Of a stretch of 64,000 bases of DNA, positions 46,191 through 54,531 are shown one piece after another. Location of the stretch: assembly GCA_947165595.1 (NCBI GenBank), contig CAMVAV010000001.1, positions 1-64,000 on the forward strand. The letters are read 5' to 3'. The stretch comes from an uncultured Clostridia bacterium. GTDB taxonomy: Bacteria; Bacillota; Clostridia; Oscillospirales; Oscillospiraceae. The notes under the pieces are model-generated. The model saw only the letters and a list, made by a program, of their open reading frames with translations, ran no database searches and was not told the origin of the DNA. Position 1 is the first letter of the stretch; the number at the start of each line of letters is the position of its first letter. A program made the position numbers and the translations under genes.

Positions 46191-47906
46191 TCAGATTCCC
46201 TGACAAACGCCCTCGAAAACGGCGTTGCCGTCCGGCAGCAGCGCGCCGCCGCAGCCGTCCACGCGCCCGGTTCCGGCCGCGTAATAGTCGTCCCCGACCT
46301 TCATCACGCTGTTGAGCATCGTGCTCATTGCCTGATCGACCGTATTGCGGACGAGCTTATGCCCCTTCCGCTCCAAGATCGCGAGCGTATCCTCGGAAAT
46401 GCCGTACTCGACCTCAAGCCCCTGATCGTTTGTAATCACATGAATGAAGGGCAAATTGACCAGCCGCTCCGGCGTCATGCCGTAGTCCACGGCGTTGACG
46501 ATGCCCTGCACCGTACCGGTAATGATGCGCGGTCCGCCCGCCGCGCCGATGGCGAGAAACGGCTTTCCGTCCCTGAGCACCATGCACGGGGACATGCTCG
46601 AAAGCGGCGTCTTCCCGCCCTGAATGGCATTGGCGCTCCCGTAGGTAAGCCCCTGGCTGGTCAGCGCGCCGACCGCCGCCGAGAAATCGGACATGGCGTT
46701 GTTGAGCACGAAGCCCAGCCCGTCCGCCACGATGCCGCTGCCGAACCAGTCGCGCACCGTCTGCGTCTGCGAAACCGCGTTGCCGAAGCGGTCCATCACG
46801 GCGAAGTGCGAGGTGTTGCCGGGATGCTCCTTTGCCGCGATCCCCGCCGCCGCCGCGTAGTCGCCGGCACGCTCTCCGCTGAGGGCAAAGCGCTCCCTTG
46901 CGAACGCCTTCGAGGTCAGGCGCGCGGTGTCCACTCTGACAAAGTCGGGGTCCCCCATCGCCTCGCTTCTGTCGGCAAAGCCGAGCTTCATCGCCTCGGC
47001 GAGCGCGTGGATGCTCTCCGCGCTGTTGTGTCCCATCGCCCGAAGATTGCTGTTTTCCAGAATGTTGAGCATTTCCAGCACCGCGCAGCCTCCGCTCGGC
47101 GGCGCAAAGGCGACCACCTCGCAATCGCGGTACGCCGACCTCAGCGGCTCTCTGAACTTGGGACTGTACTCCGCCAAGTCCTCCGCCGTGAAGCAGCCTC
47201 CGCGGCCGTTGATCAGCGAGACGATCCGCTCCGCGACCGCGCCGCGGTAGAAGAAGTCCGTTCCCTGCGCGGCGACCTTTTTCAACAGCTCCGCGAGCTC
47301 GGGGTTGCGCTGCGTTTCGCCGAAGCGATAAAGGCCGCCGTCCGCCTTGAGGTAGAGCCTTCTCATCGCCTCGGACAGCCTCAGCTTGCGCTCGACCGAG
47401 TCGTCGTACATGGTCAGCTCGCCCGTAAAGCCCGTGCCGAAGCCCTCCTCCGCCAGGCGGATGGCGGGAGCCGCGGTTTCCGCGAGGCTCAGCGTGCCGT
47501 ACCGCCGAAGCATCGCCTCGATCGTTTTCAGAAGGCCGGGGACCGCCACGGACTGGCCGCCGAGGTCCTTCCACTCGTCCTGAACGACGCCGTCCTTCAG
47601 AAACAGGTCCGCCGTCGCGTTTCCCGGGGCGACGCCCCGTCCGTCCACGGCGCTGAACCGGTCCTCCTTCGCGCTGTAGATCAGACTGAAGCAGCCGCCG
47701 CCGATCCCGGAGTGATGCGGCTCGACCACAGAGAGCGCCAGAGACACCGCTGCCGCCGCGTCAAAAGCGTTTCCGCCCTTTTTCAGGATCTCCAGGCCCG
47801 CCCTTGTCGCATAGACGCTGTTGCTGCTGACCGCGCCGCAGCCGCCTCGTGCCACCGGTCGTCCCCAATGCGACGGCCACATATAGATCTGCTTCTGCTC
47901 CGCCAT
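46191..47906 (-). CDS. ggt: Gamma-glutamyltransferase (Ntn-hydrolase) without signal peptide
   Basis: This 571-residue enzyme cleaves or transfers gamma-glutamyl groups from peptides such as glutathione. The N-terminal region (GGCGAVSSNSVYATRAGLEIL, ALSVVEPHHSGIGGG) matches GGT. The autocleavage/catalytic Thr is in GNTSHFAVMD, near residue 365. The small-subunit region shows SSMSPCMVL and GAAGGPRIITGTVQ. No signal peptide is present, so the enzyme should act in the cytosol after uptake. It heads the TRAP genes (ggt-dctP-dctQ-dctM) and lies behind the GntR operator at 47959-47977. Confidence 0.92.
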   Translation of the reverse strand: MAEQKQIYMWPSHWGRPVARGGCGAVSSNSVYATRAGLEILKKGGNAFDAAAAVSLALSVVEPHHSGIGGGCFSLIYSAKEDRFSAVDGRGVAPGNATADLFLKDGVVQDEWKDLGGQSVAVPGLLKTIEAMLRRYGTLSLAETAAPAIRLAEEGFGTGFTGELTMYDDSVERKLRLSEAMRRLYLKADGGLYRFGETQRNPELAELLKKVAAQGTDFFYRGAVAERIVSLINGRGGCFTAEDLAEYSPKFREPLRSAYRDCEVVAFAPPSGGCAVLEMLNILENSNLRAMGHNSAESIHALAEAMKLGFADRSEAMGDPDFVRVDTARLTSKAFARERFALSGERAGDYAAAAGIAAKEHPGNTSHFAVMDRFGNAVSQTQTVRDWFGSGIVADGLGFVLNNAMSDFSAAVGALTSQGLTYGSANAIQGGKTPLSSMSPCMVLRDGKPFLAIGAAGGPRIITGTVQGIVNAVDYGMTPERLVNLPFIHVITNDQGLEVEYGISEDTLAILERKGHKLVRNTVDQAMSTMLNSVMKVGDDYYAAGTGRVDGCGGALLPDGNAVFEGVCQGI

Positions 47907-47958
47907 CTCACAAACCTCCGTTTATCCGTTTCAGCACTCGACGTTGTCCCTGTAATAT

Positions 47959-47977
47959 GTGATATGTAATATATTTC
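47959..47977. promoter_or_regulatory. Putative GntR operator upstream of ggt
   Basis: The window GTGATATGTAATATATTTC matches the centre of the perfect palindrome upstream of gntR (48744-48762) in 16 of 19 positions. It lies 53 bases before the ggt start codon, between gntR and ggt, as expected for a repressor or activator site. Confidence 0.7.
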
Positions 47978-48014
47978 CTCTCGCCCCGCGCGCGGCTTTC
48001 ACCCGGCGTCGTAT

Positions 48015-48710
48015 TCAATCGTGCCAGTACTTCCCCAGCGTCCGCCTGTAGGCGTCCTGCAGGTGCTCTTCCGCGGCGGTGCGCGCTTTTTGCGGTTCGT
48101 GCGCCTTGATCGCCTCGTACAGGGCGCTGTGCTCCGTCCAGATCGCATTCGCCCCGCCGTAGCTGTTATAGATGGTCAGCACCTCGAAGCGAAGGTAATG
48201 GTCCAGCACCTCATCGATCGACTGATAGATCAGGTCGTTGTGGGAAGCCTTTGCGATCGCGCGATGGAACTTGTGATCCAGCCGGTAGCACAGGTCAATA
48301 TCCTGGGAGTTCAGGTGCTTGCGCTGCGTCTCAAGGCATTCGGCGATCCACGCGACATCCTCCTCCGTCGCCCGCTTTGCCGCCAGCTCCGCGGCAGCCA
48401 TCTCCTGATAGATCCGAATTTCCAGAATATCATGGATCGCCTTCCGGTCCAGAGATACGATTTGGATCCCCTTGCCCCTGTAAAAGAGAAGATAGCCTTC
48501 TTTCTGCAGCTCCAGCAATGCTTCCCTCACCGGCGTGCGGCTGATTCCCAGCTGCTGGCAGATCTCCTCCTGGGAATAGATGGCGTCCGGCGTAAGCTTT
48601 TGATACAGGATCGCTTCCTTGATCAACTTGTACGCCTGTTCTTTGTAGGTCGGTGTTTTGACCCGCACATGGTCAGGGAAGATACCCTCTGCCGATTTCG
48701 TTTCAGCCAT
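48015..48710 (-). CDS. GntR/FadR-type transcriptional regulator (FCD domain)
   Basis: This 231-residue regulator has an N-terminal winged helix (YSQEEICQQLGISRTPVREALLELQKEGY, about 40-75) and an all-helical FCD effector domain (about 85-225). The FCD metal/ligand residues are seen in LDHKFHRAIAKASHN and later in EHSALYEAI. It is transcribed ahead of and in the same direction as ggt-dctPQM. A perfect 25-bp palindrome overlaps its own transcription start, and a close match lies before ggt, so it probably regulates both itself and the operon in response to an imported acid. Confidence 0.92.
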   Translation of the reverse strand: MAETKSAEGIFPDHVRVKTPTYKEQAYKLIKEAILYQKLTPDAIYSQEEICQQLGISRTPVREALLELQKEGYLLFYRGKGIQIVSLDRKAIHDILEIRIYQEMAAAELAAKRATEEDVAWIAECLETQRKHLNSQDIDLCYRLDHKFHRAIAKASHNDLIYQSIDEVLDHYLRFEVLTIYNSYGGANAIWTEHSALYEAIKAHEPQKARTAAEEHLQDAYRRTLGKYWHD

Positions 48711-48740
48711 TGCACATTTTCCTTATACCGATTATCGCTT

Positions 48741-48765
48741 TCAGAAATATGTAACATATTTCTGA
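48741..48765. promoter_or_regulatory. Perfect 25-bp GntR operator at the gntR promoter
   Basis: TCAGAAATATGT and ACATATTTCTGA flank a central A (48753). The palindrome lies immediately downstream of the -10 box, so binding would repress gntR. A third half-site (ACATATTTCTG) falls within the promoter spacer at 48779-48789. Confidence 0.8.
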
Positions 48766-48770
48766 TTCAA

Positions 48771-48798
48771 AGTATAGCACATATTTCTGCCGAATCAA
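48771..48798 (-). promoter_or_regulatory. Sigma-A promoter of gntR
   Basis: Minus-strand TTGATT (48793-48798), a 16-base spacer and TATACT (48771-48776) precede the gntR ATG at 48710 by about 60 bases and adjoin the operator. Confidence 0.75.
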
Positions 48799-48944
48799 GC
48801 TGTTTTTTCTGGTCATATCGCACGAAAATATACGCCCTGACTTATCCATGTTTTCCAACGGCAGTCCATTTGCCGAAAAAGCGTCGCACGGACGGCGCCG
48901 CCTCTCAGTCTGTTTCTTGTTCCCGGAAATACCCTGTCTGCCGC

Positions 48945-49364
48945 TTATTTCGCGTTCTCCTGCGCCTCTCCGCCCTCGACCGCGCCCTTCCAGTCGACGA
49001 AACCGCCGATGTCGGTGACGTTCGTATAGCCCTCGTCGACCAGAATGGCGGCGGAATCCTCGCTGCGGCGTCCCGTCCAGCAGTAGAGCAGCAGCTCCCG
49101 GTCCCTGTCCGGCAGCTTGTCCAGCTTTCCCTCCCGGATGTCCTCGATCGGCAGGAGGATCGCGCCGGGAATGTGCCCCTTGTCATACTCCTCCTGTGTG
49201 CGGACGTCGACGATCAGGGCGTCCGTTCCCGCCTCAATGAGCTTCTGCGCCTCGTCCATGCCAATCTGCCGGAAGCCCTTGCTCCCGCCGCATCCGGCCA
49301 GCGCCGCCGCCAGCAGGAGCGCAAACAGAGCGAGCGCGGTTCCCCTTCGCAGCATTGTCTTCAT
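48945..49364 (-). CDS. Rhodanese-domain lipoprotein
   Basis: This 139-residue protein has a signal peptide ending in a lipobox (LAAALAGCGG) and a single rhodanese domain (about 32-130) with LIVDVRTQEEYDKGHIPGA. The catalytic loop YCWTGRRSEDSA carries the nucleophilic Cys. It would sit on the outer face of the membrane and handle sulfane sulfur, or act as a regulatory phosphatase-like domain. The ATG at 49364 follows GGGGAGAG and a consensus promoter. It is monocistronic. Confidence 0.9.
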   Translation of the reverse strand: MKTMLRRGTALALFALLLAAALAGCGGSKGFRQIGMDEAQKLIEAGTDALIVDVRTQEEYDKGHIPGAILLPIEDIREGKLDKLPDRDRELLLYCWTGRRSEDSAAILVDEGYTNVTDIGGFVDWKGAVEGGEAQENAK

Positions 49365-49398
49365 GGTGCATCTCTCCCCGCAGTGTGTTTCTTTTTCA

Positions 49399-49427
49399 AT
49401 TATAGCTCCTTTTGCCGGACAAATCAA
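49399..49427 (-). promoter_or_regulatory. Sigma-A promoter of the rhodanese gene
   Basis: Minus-strand TTGATT (49422-49427), a 17-base spacer and TATAAT (49399-49404) lie 35 bases before the ATG. Confidence 0.8.
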
Positions 49428-49456
49428 TTCCCATTCGCAAATTCAGCCTGTAATTA

Positions 49457-49498
49457 TATACTCGCTGTTTGCAGGCCCGTGTTTTTATACTCGCTATT
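49457..49498. repeat. Direct repeats upstream of the membrane GGDEF/EAL gene
   Basis: TATACTCGCTGTT (49457-49469) and TATACTCGCTATT (49486-49498) recur at a 29-base period, about three helical turns, with the second abutting the -35 box. This is a common layout for activator or response-regulator binding. Confidence 0.6.
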
Positions 49499-49525
49499 GA
49501 AATTGCGGCGGCTTTCGTTTATAAT
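49497..49525 (+). promoter_or_regulatory. Sigma-A promoter of the membrane GGDEF/EAL gene
   Basis: TTGAAA (49497-49502), a 17-base spacer and consensus TATAAT (49520-49525) predict a start near 49532 and a leader of about 65 bases. Confidence 0.85.
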
Positions 49526-49596
49526 ATATCATGAACAGGTATATTATGCTTTTTTATAGGTTGAACCTTACCCTTTGGGGGAGCGGAGGGATGTCC

Positions 49597-52500
49597 ATGC
49601 CGGAACGCAGGCAGCACAAAAGCCCCATCACCCGCAGTATTCTGATCGGCTGCGGCGGGCTGATCCTTGCCCTGAGCCTTCTGCTGTCGATCCAGACAAA
49701 GAGGGAATTCAACAACGCGCTTTTCGATCAGTACGACGCAAGGCTGCGCGACGTCGTCACGGCGGTGGAGCGCAGCGCGGACGCGGACGATCTGCGCTGG
49801 TGCATCGAGAACGTGACCTCCTCGCCCAAGCGGGACGAGCTGCAGCAGATGATCAATCGCTTCGTGGACGACTTCGAGCTGGATTACCTCTACATCGTTA
49901 TCCCGTACGACACGCCGGACGGAAAGCTCCTGAGCGTGATCTCATCGACGAGCGACGCGGAGCGGGCCGCCGGGGACGACGAGGACTGGCCGATCCTATA
50001 CGATTGCAGCGACGAGTACACGCGCGAGCAGATCCAGCCGTTTCTGGACGCGTGGGACAATACGGACGTCTGCTTCTTCATCGACGATTCGGACTACGGC
50101 CTGTGCTATACGGGCTGCAAGCCGCTGCGCGACTCGAACGGCGAAACGGTGGCGCTGGTGTGCGCGGACTACCTGATCGACGAGCTGCGTGAGACGGTGT
50201 CGGGTTACGTCATGCGCAACGTCGTGCTGATCGTTGCGGTCTGCGTGTTCTTCGGCGCGCTGCTCGCCGTTTGGCTGAAGCGGAACGTGACGAAGCCGAT
50301 CCGCGCGCTGGAGCAGAGCGCCCTGCGCTTCGCCCAAATGTCGCGCGATATGAAGGACTCCGCGGAGCTGAAGCTGGACACGGAGAACCTCGGCGCGAGC
50401 AAGGAGGTCCGGCAGCTGATCGACGCCATGGACCAACTCTCGCATGAGATGCGCGAGCAGGCCGCGAGCGCGGCGGTCGTGAAAAACTACGCCAGGGAAA
50501 TGGAGGCGGAGAACCAGCGCCTGGCTGGGAAGGCGGAGTCGGCGGCCCGGATCGCGGAACTGACGCAGAGCGTCACCGCGCTTTTGACGAACATGCCGGG
50601 CCTGACCTTTTCCAAGGACGTCAAGACCGGAGAGTATCTTGCCTGCAACCAGGCGTTTGCCGCGTACGCGAACCGGGAGAAGCCCGAGGACGTCGTCGGT
50701 CTGACGGACTGGCAGATCTTCGACGAGGAGACGGCGAGAAAATTTGTGGAGGACGACCGCAAGGCGCTCGCCATGGATGAGACCTATATCTTCTACGAGG
50801 ACGTGCTGGACGCGGTGGGGAACCCGCGGCAGTTCCAGACGACGAAGCTCAAGTTCACCGACGCCACCGGCAGGCTGTGTCTGCTGGGCATGTGTCTCGA
50901 CTTCACGGAGCTGACGCGCGTCAAGCGGGAGACGGCGGAGGCGAAGGACGCCTATGAGAAGGCCCGGACCGCCAGCACCATGTACTCCCACATCGCGCAG
51001 GCGCTCTCCGCCAACTATGAACATCTGTACTATGTGGACGCCGAGACGGGAGACTATATCGAGTACACCACCGACGCGGAGACCGGCGAATCCGTGGAGC
51101 GCGAGGGTACGGATTTCTTCGGGGAGAACCGGAAGATCGTGACCATGCTGGTGCACGAGGACGACCGGGAGGAGTTCGAGCAGACCGTCACGCGGGACAA
51201 CATCCTGCGCGTGCTGGACGAGCGCGGCGAGTTCCTTGCAACCTATCGCATCCTGAAGGATGGGGAGTACATCTACGCCTACACGCGGGCGACCCGCATG
51301 CGGAACGACGACCGCCACATCATGATCGGCGTCGGCACCAACGAGGACGTCGAGGCGCGCAACGAGCTGACCGGACTCTATATGGACACGGCGCTGTACG
51401 CCCGCGGCAAGGAAATGCTCAAGGCGCATCCCGAGGGCTGGTGCATGATCGCCATCGACCTCGAGCATTTCAAGCTGTTCAACGAGTGGTACGGCAGGGA
51501 GGCGGGCGACCGGCTGCTCGCGCGGATCGGCGAGCGGCTTTGCGCCGAGGAGAAGGAGTCCGGCGGCCTCGCCTGCTATCTGGGGCAGGACGACTTCGCG
51601 CTGCTGATGCCCTACGACGAGGCCGAGGTCAGGCAGATCTTCGACAGCATTCACGAGTTCATTGTGGAGCGCGGCACGTCCGTGGGCTTCATGCCCGCCT
51701 TCGGCGTGTGCCGGGCGGACGGAGGCTCCACCGTGGACGAGCTGCTGGACCGTGCGGCGCAGGCGTCGCAGCACGCGAAGGAGAACTATCATCAGCGCAT
51801 CCGCCTCTTCGAGGAGTCCATGTACCAGAAGACGGAGCGGGACTACAAGATTCTCTCGGACTTCCAGCAGGCGCTCAAGGATCACGAGCTGTTCATCATG
51901 CTCCAGCCCCAGTGCGAGATCGCGGGCGGCAAGGTCGTCGGCGCGGAATCGCTTGTGCGCTGGAAAAAGGCGGACGGGTCGATGGTCTCCCCGGGTGTTT
52001 TCGTCCCCGTGCTGGAGCAGTACGGCTTTGTCACCGACCTCGACCAGTTCGTATGGGAGGAGGTCTGCGTCTGGCAGCGAAAATGGATCGACGGAGGGCA
52101 CACGCCGCTGCCGGTGTCCGTCAACGTTTCGCAGATCGACATCTTCACCATCGACGTGCCCGCGTTCTTCGACCAGCTGCTGCAAAAATACGACCTTCCG
52201 GTGGAGGTCATCAAGGTCGAGATCACCGAATCCGCCTATGTGGGCGACGGCGCGGTGGCAGACACGGTCAAGCGCCTGCGCGAGAAGGGCTTCCTCGTCT
52301 TGATGGACGACTTCGGAAGCGGGTACAGCTCGCTCAACATGCTGCGCAGCCTGAATGTCGACATCATCAAGCTGGACGCGAAATTCCTGCGCATGAGCAG
52401 CGACGACCGCAAGGGCGTCCAGATCCTCGAATCCATCGTCGGCATGGCAAAGAGCATGGAGGCGCCCATCATCGTCGAGGGCGTGGAGACGAAGGAGGAA

Positions 52501-52632
52501 ACGGAGTTCATCGTCAGCCTCGGCTGCCGCTATGTGCAGGGCTACTACTTCTTCCGCCCGATGCCCGTCGCGGATTTTGAAACGCTCATCAGCGACGAGC
52601 AGCGCATCGACACCTCCGGCTTTTCGCTGTGA
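49597..52632 (+). CDS. Membrane sensor with Cache-like, PAS, degenerate GGDEF and EAL domains
   Basis: This 1011-residue protein has a first membrane span (about 15-32), an extracytoplasmic Cache-like sensor (about 35-205), a second span (about 210-230) and a HAMP-like linker. A PAS region follows (about 335-440, LTNMPGLTFSKDVKTGEYLACN), then another sensor segment, a GGDEF-like domain (about 590-740) and an EAL domain (about 760-1005). The cyclase motif is replaced by GQDDF, so it is probably inactive. In the EAL domain the signature reads AESLVRW, with NVSQID, EITESAY, DDFGSGYSS, IKLD and VEGVET retained. The start is set at 49597, seven bases after GGAGG; ATGs at 49531 and 49591 are less well placed. 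Confidence 0.88.
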   Translation: MPERRQHKSPITRSILIGCGGLILALSLLLSIQTKREFNNALFDQYDARLRDVVTAVERSADADDLRWCIENVTSSPKRDELQQMINRFVDDFELDYLYIVIPYDTPDGKLLSVISSTSDAERAAGDDEDWPILYDCSDEYTREQIQPFLDAWDNTDVCFFIDDSDYGLCYTGCKPLRDSNGETVALVCADYLIDELRETVSGYVMRNVVLIVAVCVFFGALLAVWLKRNVTKPIRALEQSALRFAQMSRDMKDSAELKLDTENLGASKEVRQLIDAMDQLSHEMREQAASAAVVKNYAREMEAENQRLAGKAESAARIAELTQSVTALLTNMPGLTFSKDVKTGEYLACNQAFAAYANREKPEDVVGLTDWQIFDEETARKFVEDDRKALAMDETYIFYEDVLDAVGNPRQFQTTKLKFTDATGRLCLLGMCLDFTELTRVKRETAEAKDAYEKARTASTMYSHIAQALSANYEHLYYVDAETGDYIEYTTDAETGESVEREGTDFFGENRKIVTMLVHEDDREEFEQTVTRDNILRVLDERGEFLATYRILKDGEYIYAYTRATRMRNDDRHIMIGVGTNEDVEARNELTGLYMDTALYARGKEMLKAHPEGWCMIAIDLEHFKLFNEWYGREAGDRLLARIGERLCAEEKESGGLACYLGQDDFALLMPYDEAEVRQIFDSIHEFIVERGTSVGFMPAFGVCRADGGSTVDELLDRAAQASQHAKENYHQRIRLFEESMYQKTERDYKILSDFQQALKDHELFIMLQPQCEIAGGKVVGAESLVRWKKADGSMVSPGVFVPVLEQYGFVTDLDQFVWEEVCVWQRKWIDGGHTPLPVSVNVSQIDIFTIDVPAFFDQLLQKYDLPVEVIKVEITESAYVGDGAVADTVKRLREKGFLVLMDDFGSGYSSLNMLRSLNVDIIKLDAKFLRMSSDDRKGVQILESIVGMAKSMEAPIIVEGVETKEETEFIVSLGCRYVQGYYFFRPMPVADFETLISDEQRIDTSGFSL

Positions 52633-52655
52633 GGGGGCGAACTGAAAACACCATC

Positions 52656-52698
52656 ACGGTCCGGCGCTCGCGAGAGAGCCTCCGGACCGTTTTTTTTG
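52656..52698 (+). terminator. Terminator after the membrane GGDEF/EAL gene
   Basis: The stem ACGGTCCGG/CCGGACCGT (52656-52664 and 52682-52690), with further pairing of the loop, is followed by eight T residues. Confidence 0.9.
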
Positions 52699-52790
52699 CT
52701 TCCTTTGCCATTTGTCGCCTCGCGGGCGACCTTTTGCGACGCGGCGCCGTGTATCATAGGGCTGCAATCAAAAAAAGGGAGGGCAAAGCC

Positions 52791-53432
52791 ATGAAGAACA
52801 ATATCACCGAGCTCGTTTGCATTCTTGACAAAAGCGGTTCCATGAGCGGACTGGAGAGCGACACCGTCGGAGGGTTCAACGCCCTGATCGAGAAGCAGAA
52901 AAAAGAGGACGGCGTCTGCCTGGTCTCGACGGTCCTCTTCAGCAGCGAGAGCGCCGTCCTCTACGACCGCGTCCCGCTGGAGAACGTCAGACCCATGACG
53001 GCGGACGACTACACACCGGGCGGCTGCACGGCTCTGCTGGACGCCATTGGGGACGCGATCCGGCACATCGGCAACATCCACAAGTACGCGCGGCCGGAGG
53101 ACGTGCCGGAGCACACGATCTTCGTCATCACGACGGACGGGCTGGAGAACGCCAGCCGCCGCTACGACAGCGACAAGGTCAAGCGCATGATCGAGCGCCG
53201 GAAGGAAGAGAACGGCTGGGAGTTCATCTTCCTCGCCGCGAACATCGACGCGGTGGAGACGGCGCGGCACATCGGCATCTCGCACGACCGCGCGGCGAAC
53301 TACCGCGCCGACGGAGAGGGCACGGCGCACATGTTCGGCGCCATGGCGCGGGCGGTCAGCGCAATGCGCTGCAGCGAGCAGCTGTCCGCGGACTGGGCGG
53401 AGGATATCGAGCGGGACGCGGGACGCAGATAA
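52791..53432 (+). CDS. VWA-domain protein (TerY-like fold)
   Basis: This 213-residue protein is a single von Willebrand A domain. The MIDAS residues are visible as CILDKSGSMSGLE, the Thr in GGCTALLDAI and the Asp in FVITTDGLENAS. No signal peptide or membrane span is seen, so it is cytosolic. It has no AAA+ or kinase partner beside it, unlike the MoxR module at 27.6-31.5 kb. AAGGGAGGG precedes the ATG. Substrate and partner are unknown; a metal-dependent scaffold is likely. Confidence 0.88.
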   Translation: MKNNITELVCILDKSGSMSGLESDTVGGFNALIEKQKKEDGVCLVSTVLFSSESAVLYDRVPLENVRPMTADDYTPGGCTALLDAIGDAIRHIGNIHKYARPEDVPEHTIFVITTDGLENASRRYDSDKVKRMIERRKEENGWEFIFLAANIDAVETARHIGISHDRAANYRADGEGTAHMFGAMARAVSAMRCSEQLSADWAEDIERDAGRR

Positions 53433-53448
53433 CGCGCCCGCGCGGAAG

Positions 53449-54372
53449 TCAGAGCCATTTCTTCTTTTTGAAGAAGATGAGGCTGACGGCGACGATCAGA
53501 ATGCTGACGGCGATCACGACGGGATAGCCGAGCCGCCACTCCAGCTCCGGCATGTAGCGGAAGTTCATGCCGTACCAGCCCGCGATGAGCGTCAGGGGCA
53601 TGAAGATCGTCGTGATGACGGTCAGCAGCGTCATCGTGCGGTTCTGCCGGACCTCCAGCTGCGCGTTGTAGAGGTCCCGCACCTGCATCGTGTGGTCGCG
53701 CAGGGAGACGGCGGAGTCGTGCCGCCGCGCCATGCGGTTCATAAAGAGGTGCATGTAGCGCAGGTTTTTCTCGTGGAAGAAGCCGTTTTCGTTCTCCTCC
53801 AGCTCCTGCGCCATGTCGATGATCTGCTCGTAGTGCACCAGCAGCTCGCGGATATCGCTGCGGATCTCGTTGACGCGGATCAGGTCGCTTTGTCCCTCGG
53901 AGGCGAGAATCTCGTCCTCGATCCGGTCCAGCTCCGCCTCGTAGCGCTCCATGATCGGCAGGTCCGGGCTGACGATCTGCTCCAGAAAGTCGTACAGGAA
54001 GCGCTCCAGACAGGGCGTGCGCCACCGCTTGGTTCGCCGGATCTCGTCGATCATACGCTCGACCTGCCCGCTGTCGTCGATGAAGACGATCCCCTTCTCG
54101 TCGAGGGCGAAGGCGAAGCGGTAGTCGCGCTCCGTCAGATCTTTGCGGTCCGGGATCTGGAAGGTGCCGGTCAGGGAGTCGTAGTTGACCTCCGCCTTCG
54201 TGTTGTGGATGTTGCCGGCGTCCGGCTCCAGCTCGATGCCCATGTCGAAGCGGTCGCGCTCCTTTTGCCACTCCGGCGTCGACAGCACCGCCACATACTG
54301 ACGGTCGCTCTGCCGGTGCAGCTCCTCGGCGGAGCACGCCCGCATACTCTCCTCCAGCAGATAATAGCTCAT
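53449..54372 (-). CDS. corA: CorA family magnesium/divalent-cation transporter
   Basis: This 307-residue channel has a large cytosolic domain (about 1-240) and two C-terminal spans. The selectivity motif YGMNF ends the first span, followed by the second (VVIAVSILIVAVSLIFF) and a basic tail KKKKWL. It should form a pentamer for Mg2+ or Co2+ uptake. It is transcribed toward the VWA gene (convergent). A TATACT element occurs about 95 bases upstream, but its -35 box is weak. Confidence 0.92.
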   Translation of the reverse strand: MSYYLLEESMRACSAEELHRQSDRQYVAVLSTPEWQKERDRFDMGIELEPDAGNIHNTKAEVNYDSLTGTFQIPDRKDLTERDYRFAFALDEKGIVFIDDSGQVERMIDEIRRTKRWRTPCLERFLYDFLEQIVSPDLPIMERYEAELDRIEDEILASEGQSDLIRVNEIRSDIRELLVHYEQIIDMAQELEENENGFFHEKNLRYMHLFMNRMARRHDSAVSLRDHTMQVRDLYNAQLEVRQNRTMTLLTVITTIFMPLTLIAGWYGMNFRYMPELEWRLGYPVVIAVSILIVAVSLIFFKKKKWL

Positions 54373-54444
54373 GATCCGTCCTCTTTTCCTCCAGATTGCG
54401 GCGGAGGTGATCCGTCGCGCGCCGCCCCGCGGCTAAACGGGAAA

Positions 54445-54490
54445 CGCCCCGCCCGCTGACAGTATAGCATACCGGTCAACAGGCGGGGCG
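54445..54490. terminator. GC-rich inverted repeat between the SLH nucleotidase and corA
   Basis: CGCCCCGCC (54445-54453) and GGCGGGGCG (54482-54490) form a stem around a 28-base loop and are followed by ATTTTTTT on the plus strand. It lies between the nucleotidase stop and corA on the minus strand. Transcript termination is likely weaker in that orientation, and the loop also holds a TATACT box that may serve corA. Confidence 0.5.
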
Positions 54491-54531
54491 ATTTTTTTGC
54501 GATAGCCGCCGGCTCGGCGGCAGGAAAGGGT

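Noticed and set aside
49531..49596. ATG at 49531 as a leaderless start of the membrane GGDEF/EAL gene
   Set aside because: It would coincide with the predicted transcript start, but a good SD (GGAGG) seven bases before the ATG at 49597 and a standard membrane N-terminus favour the downstream start.
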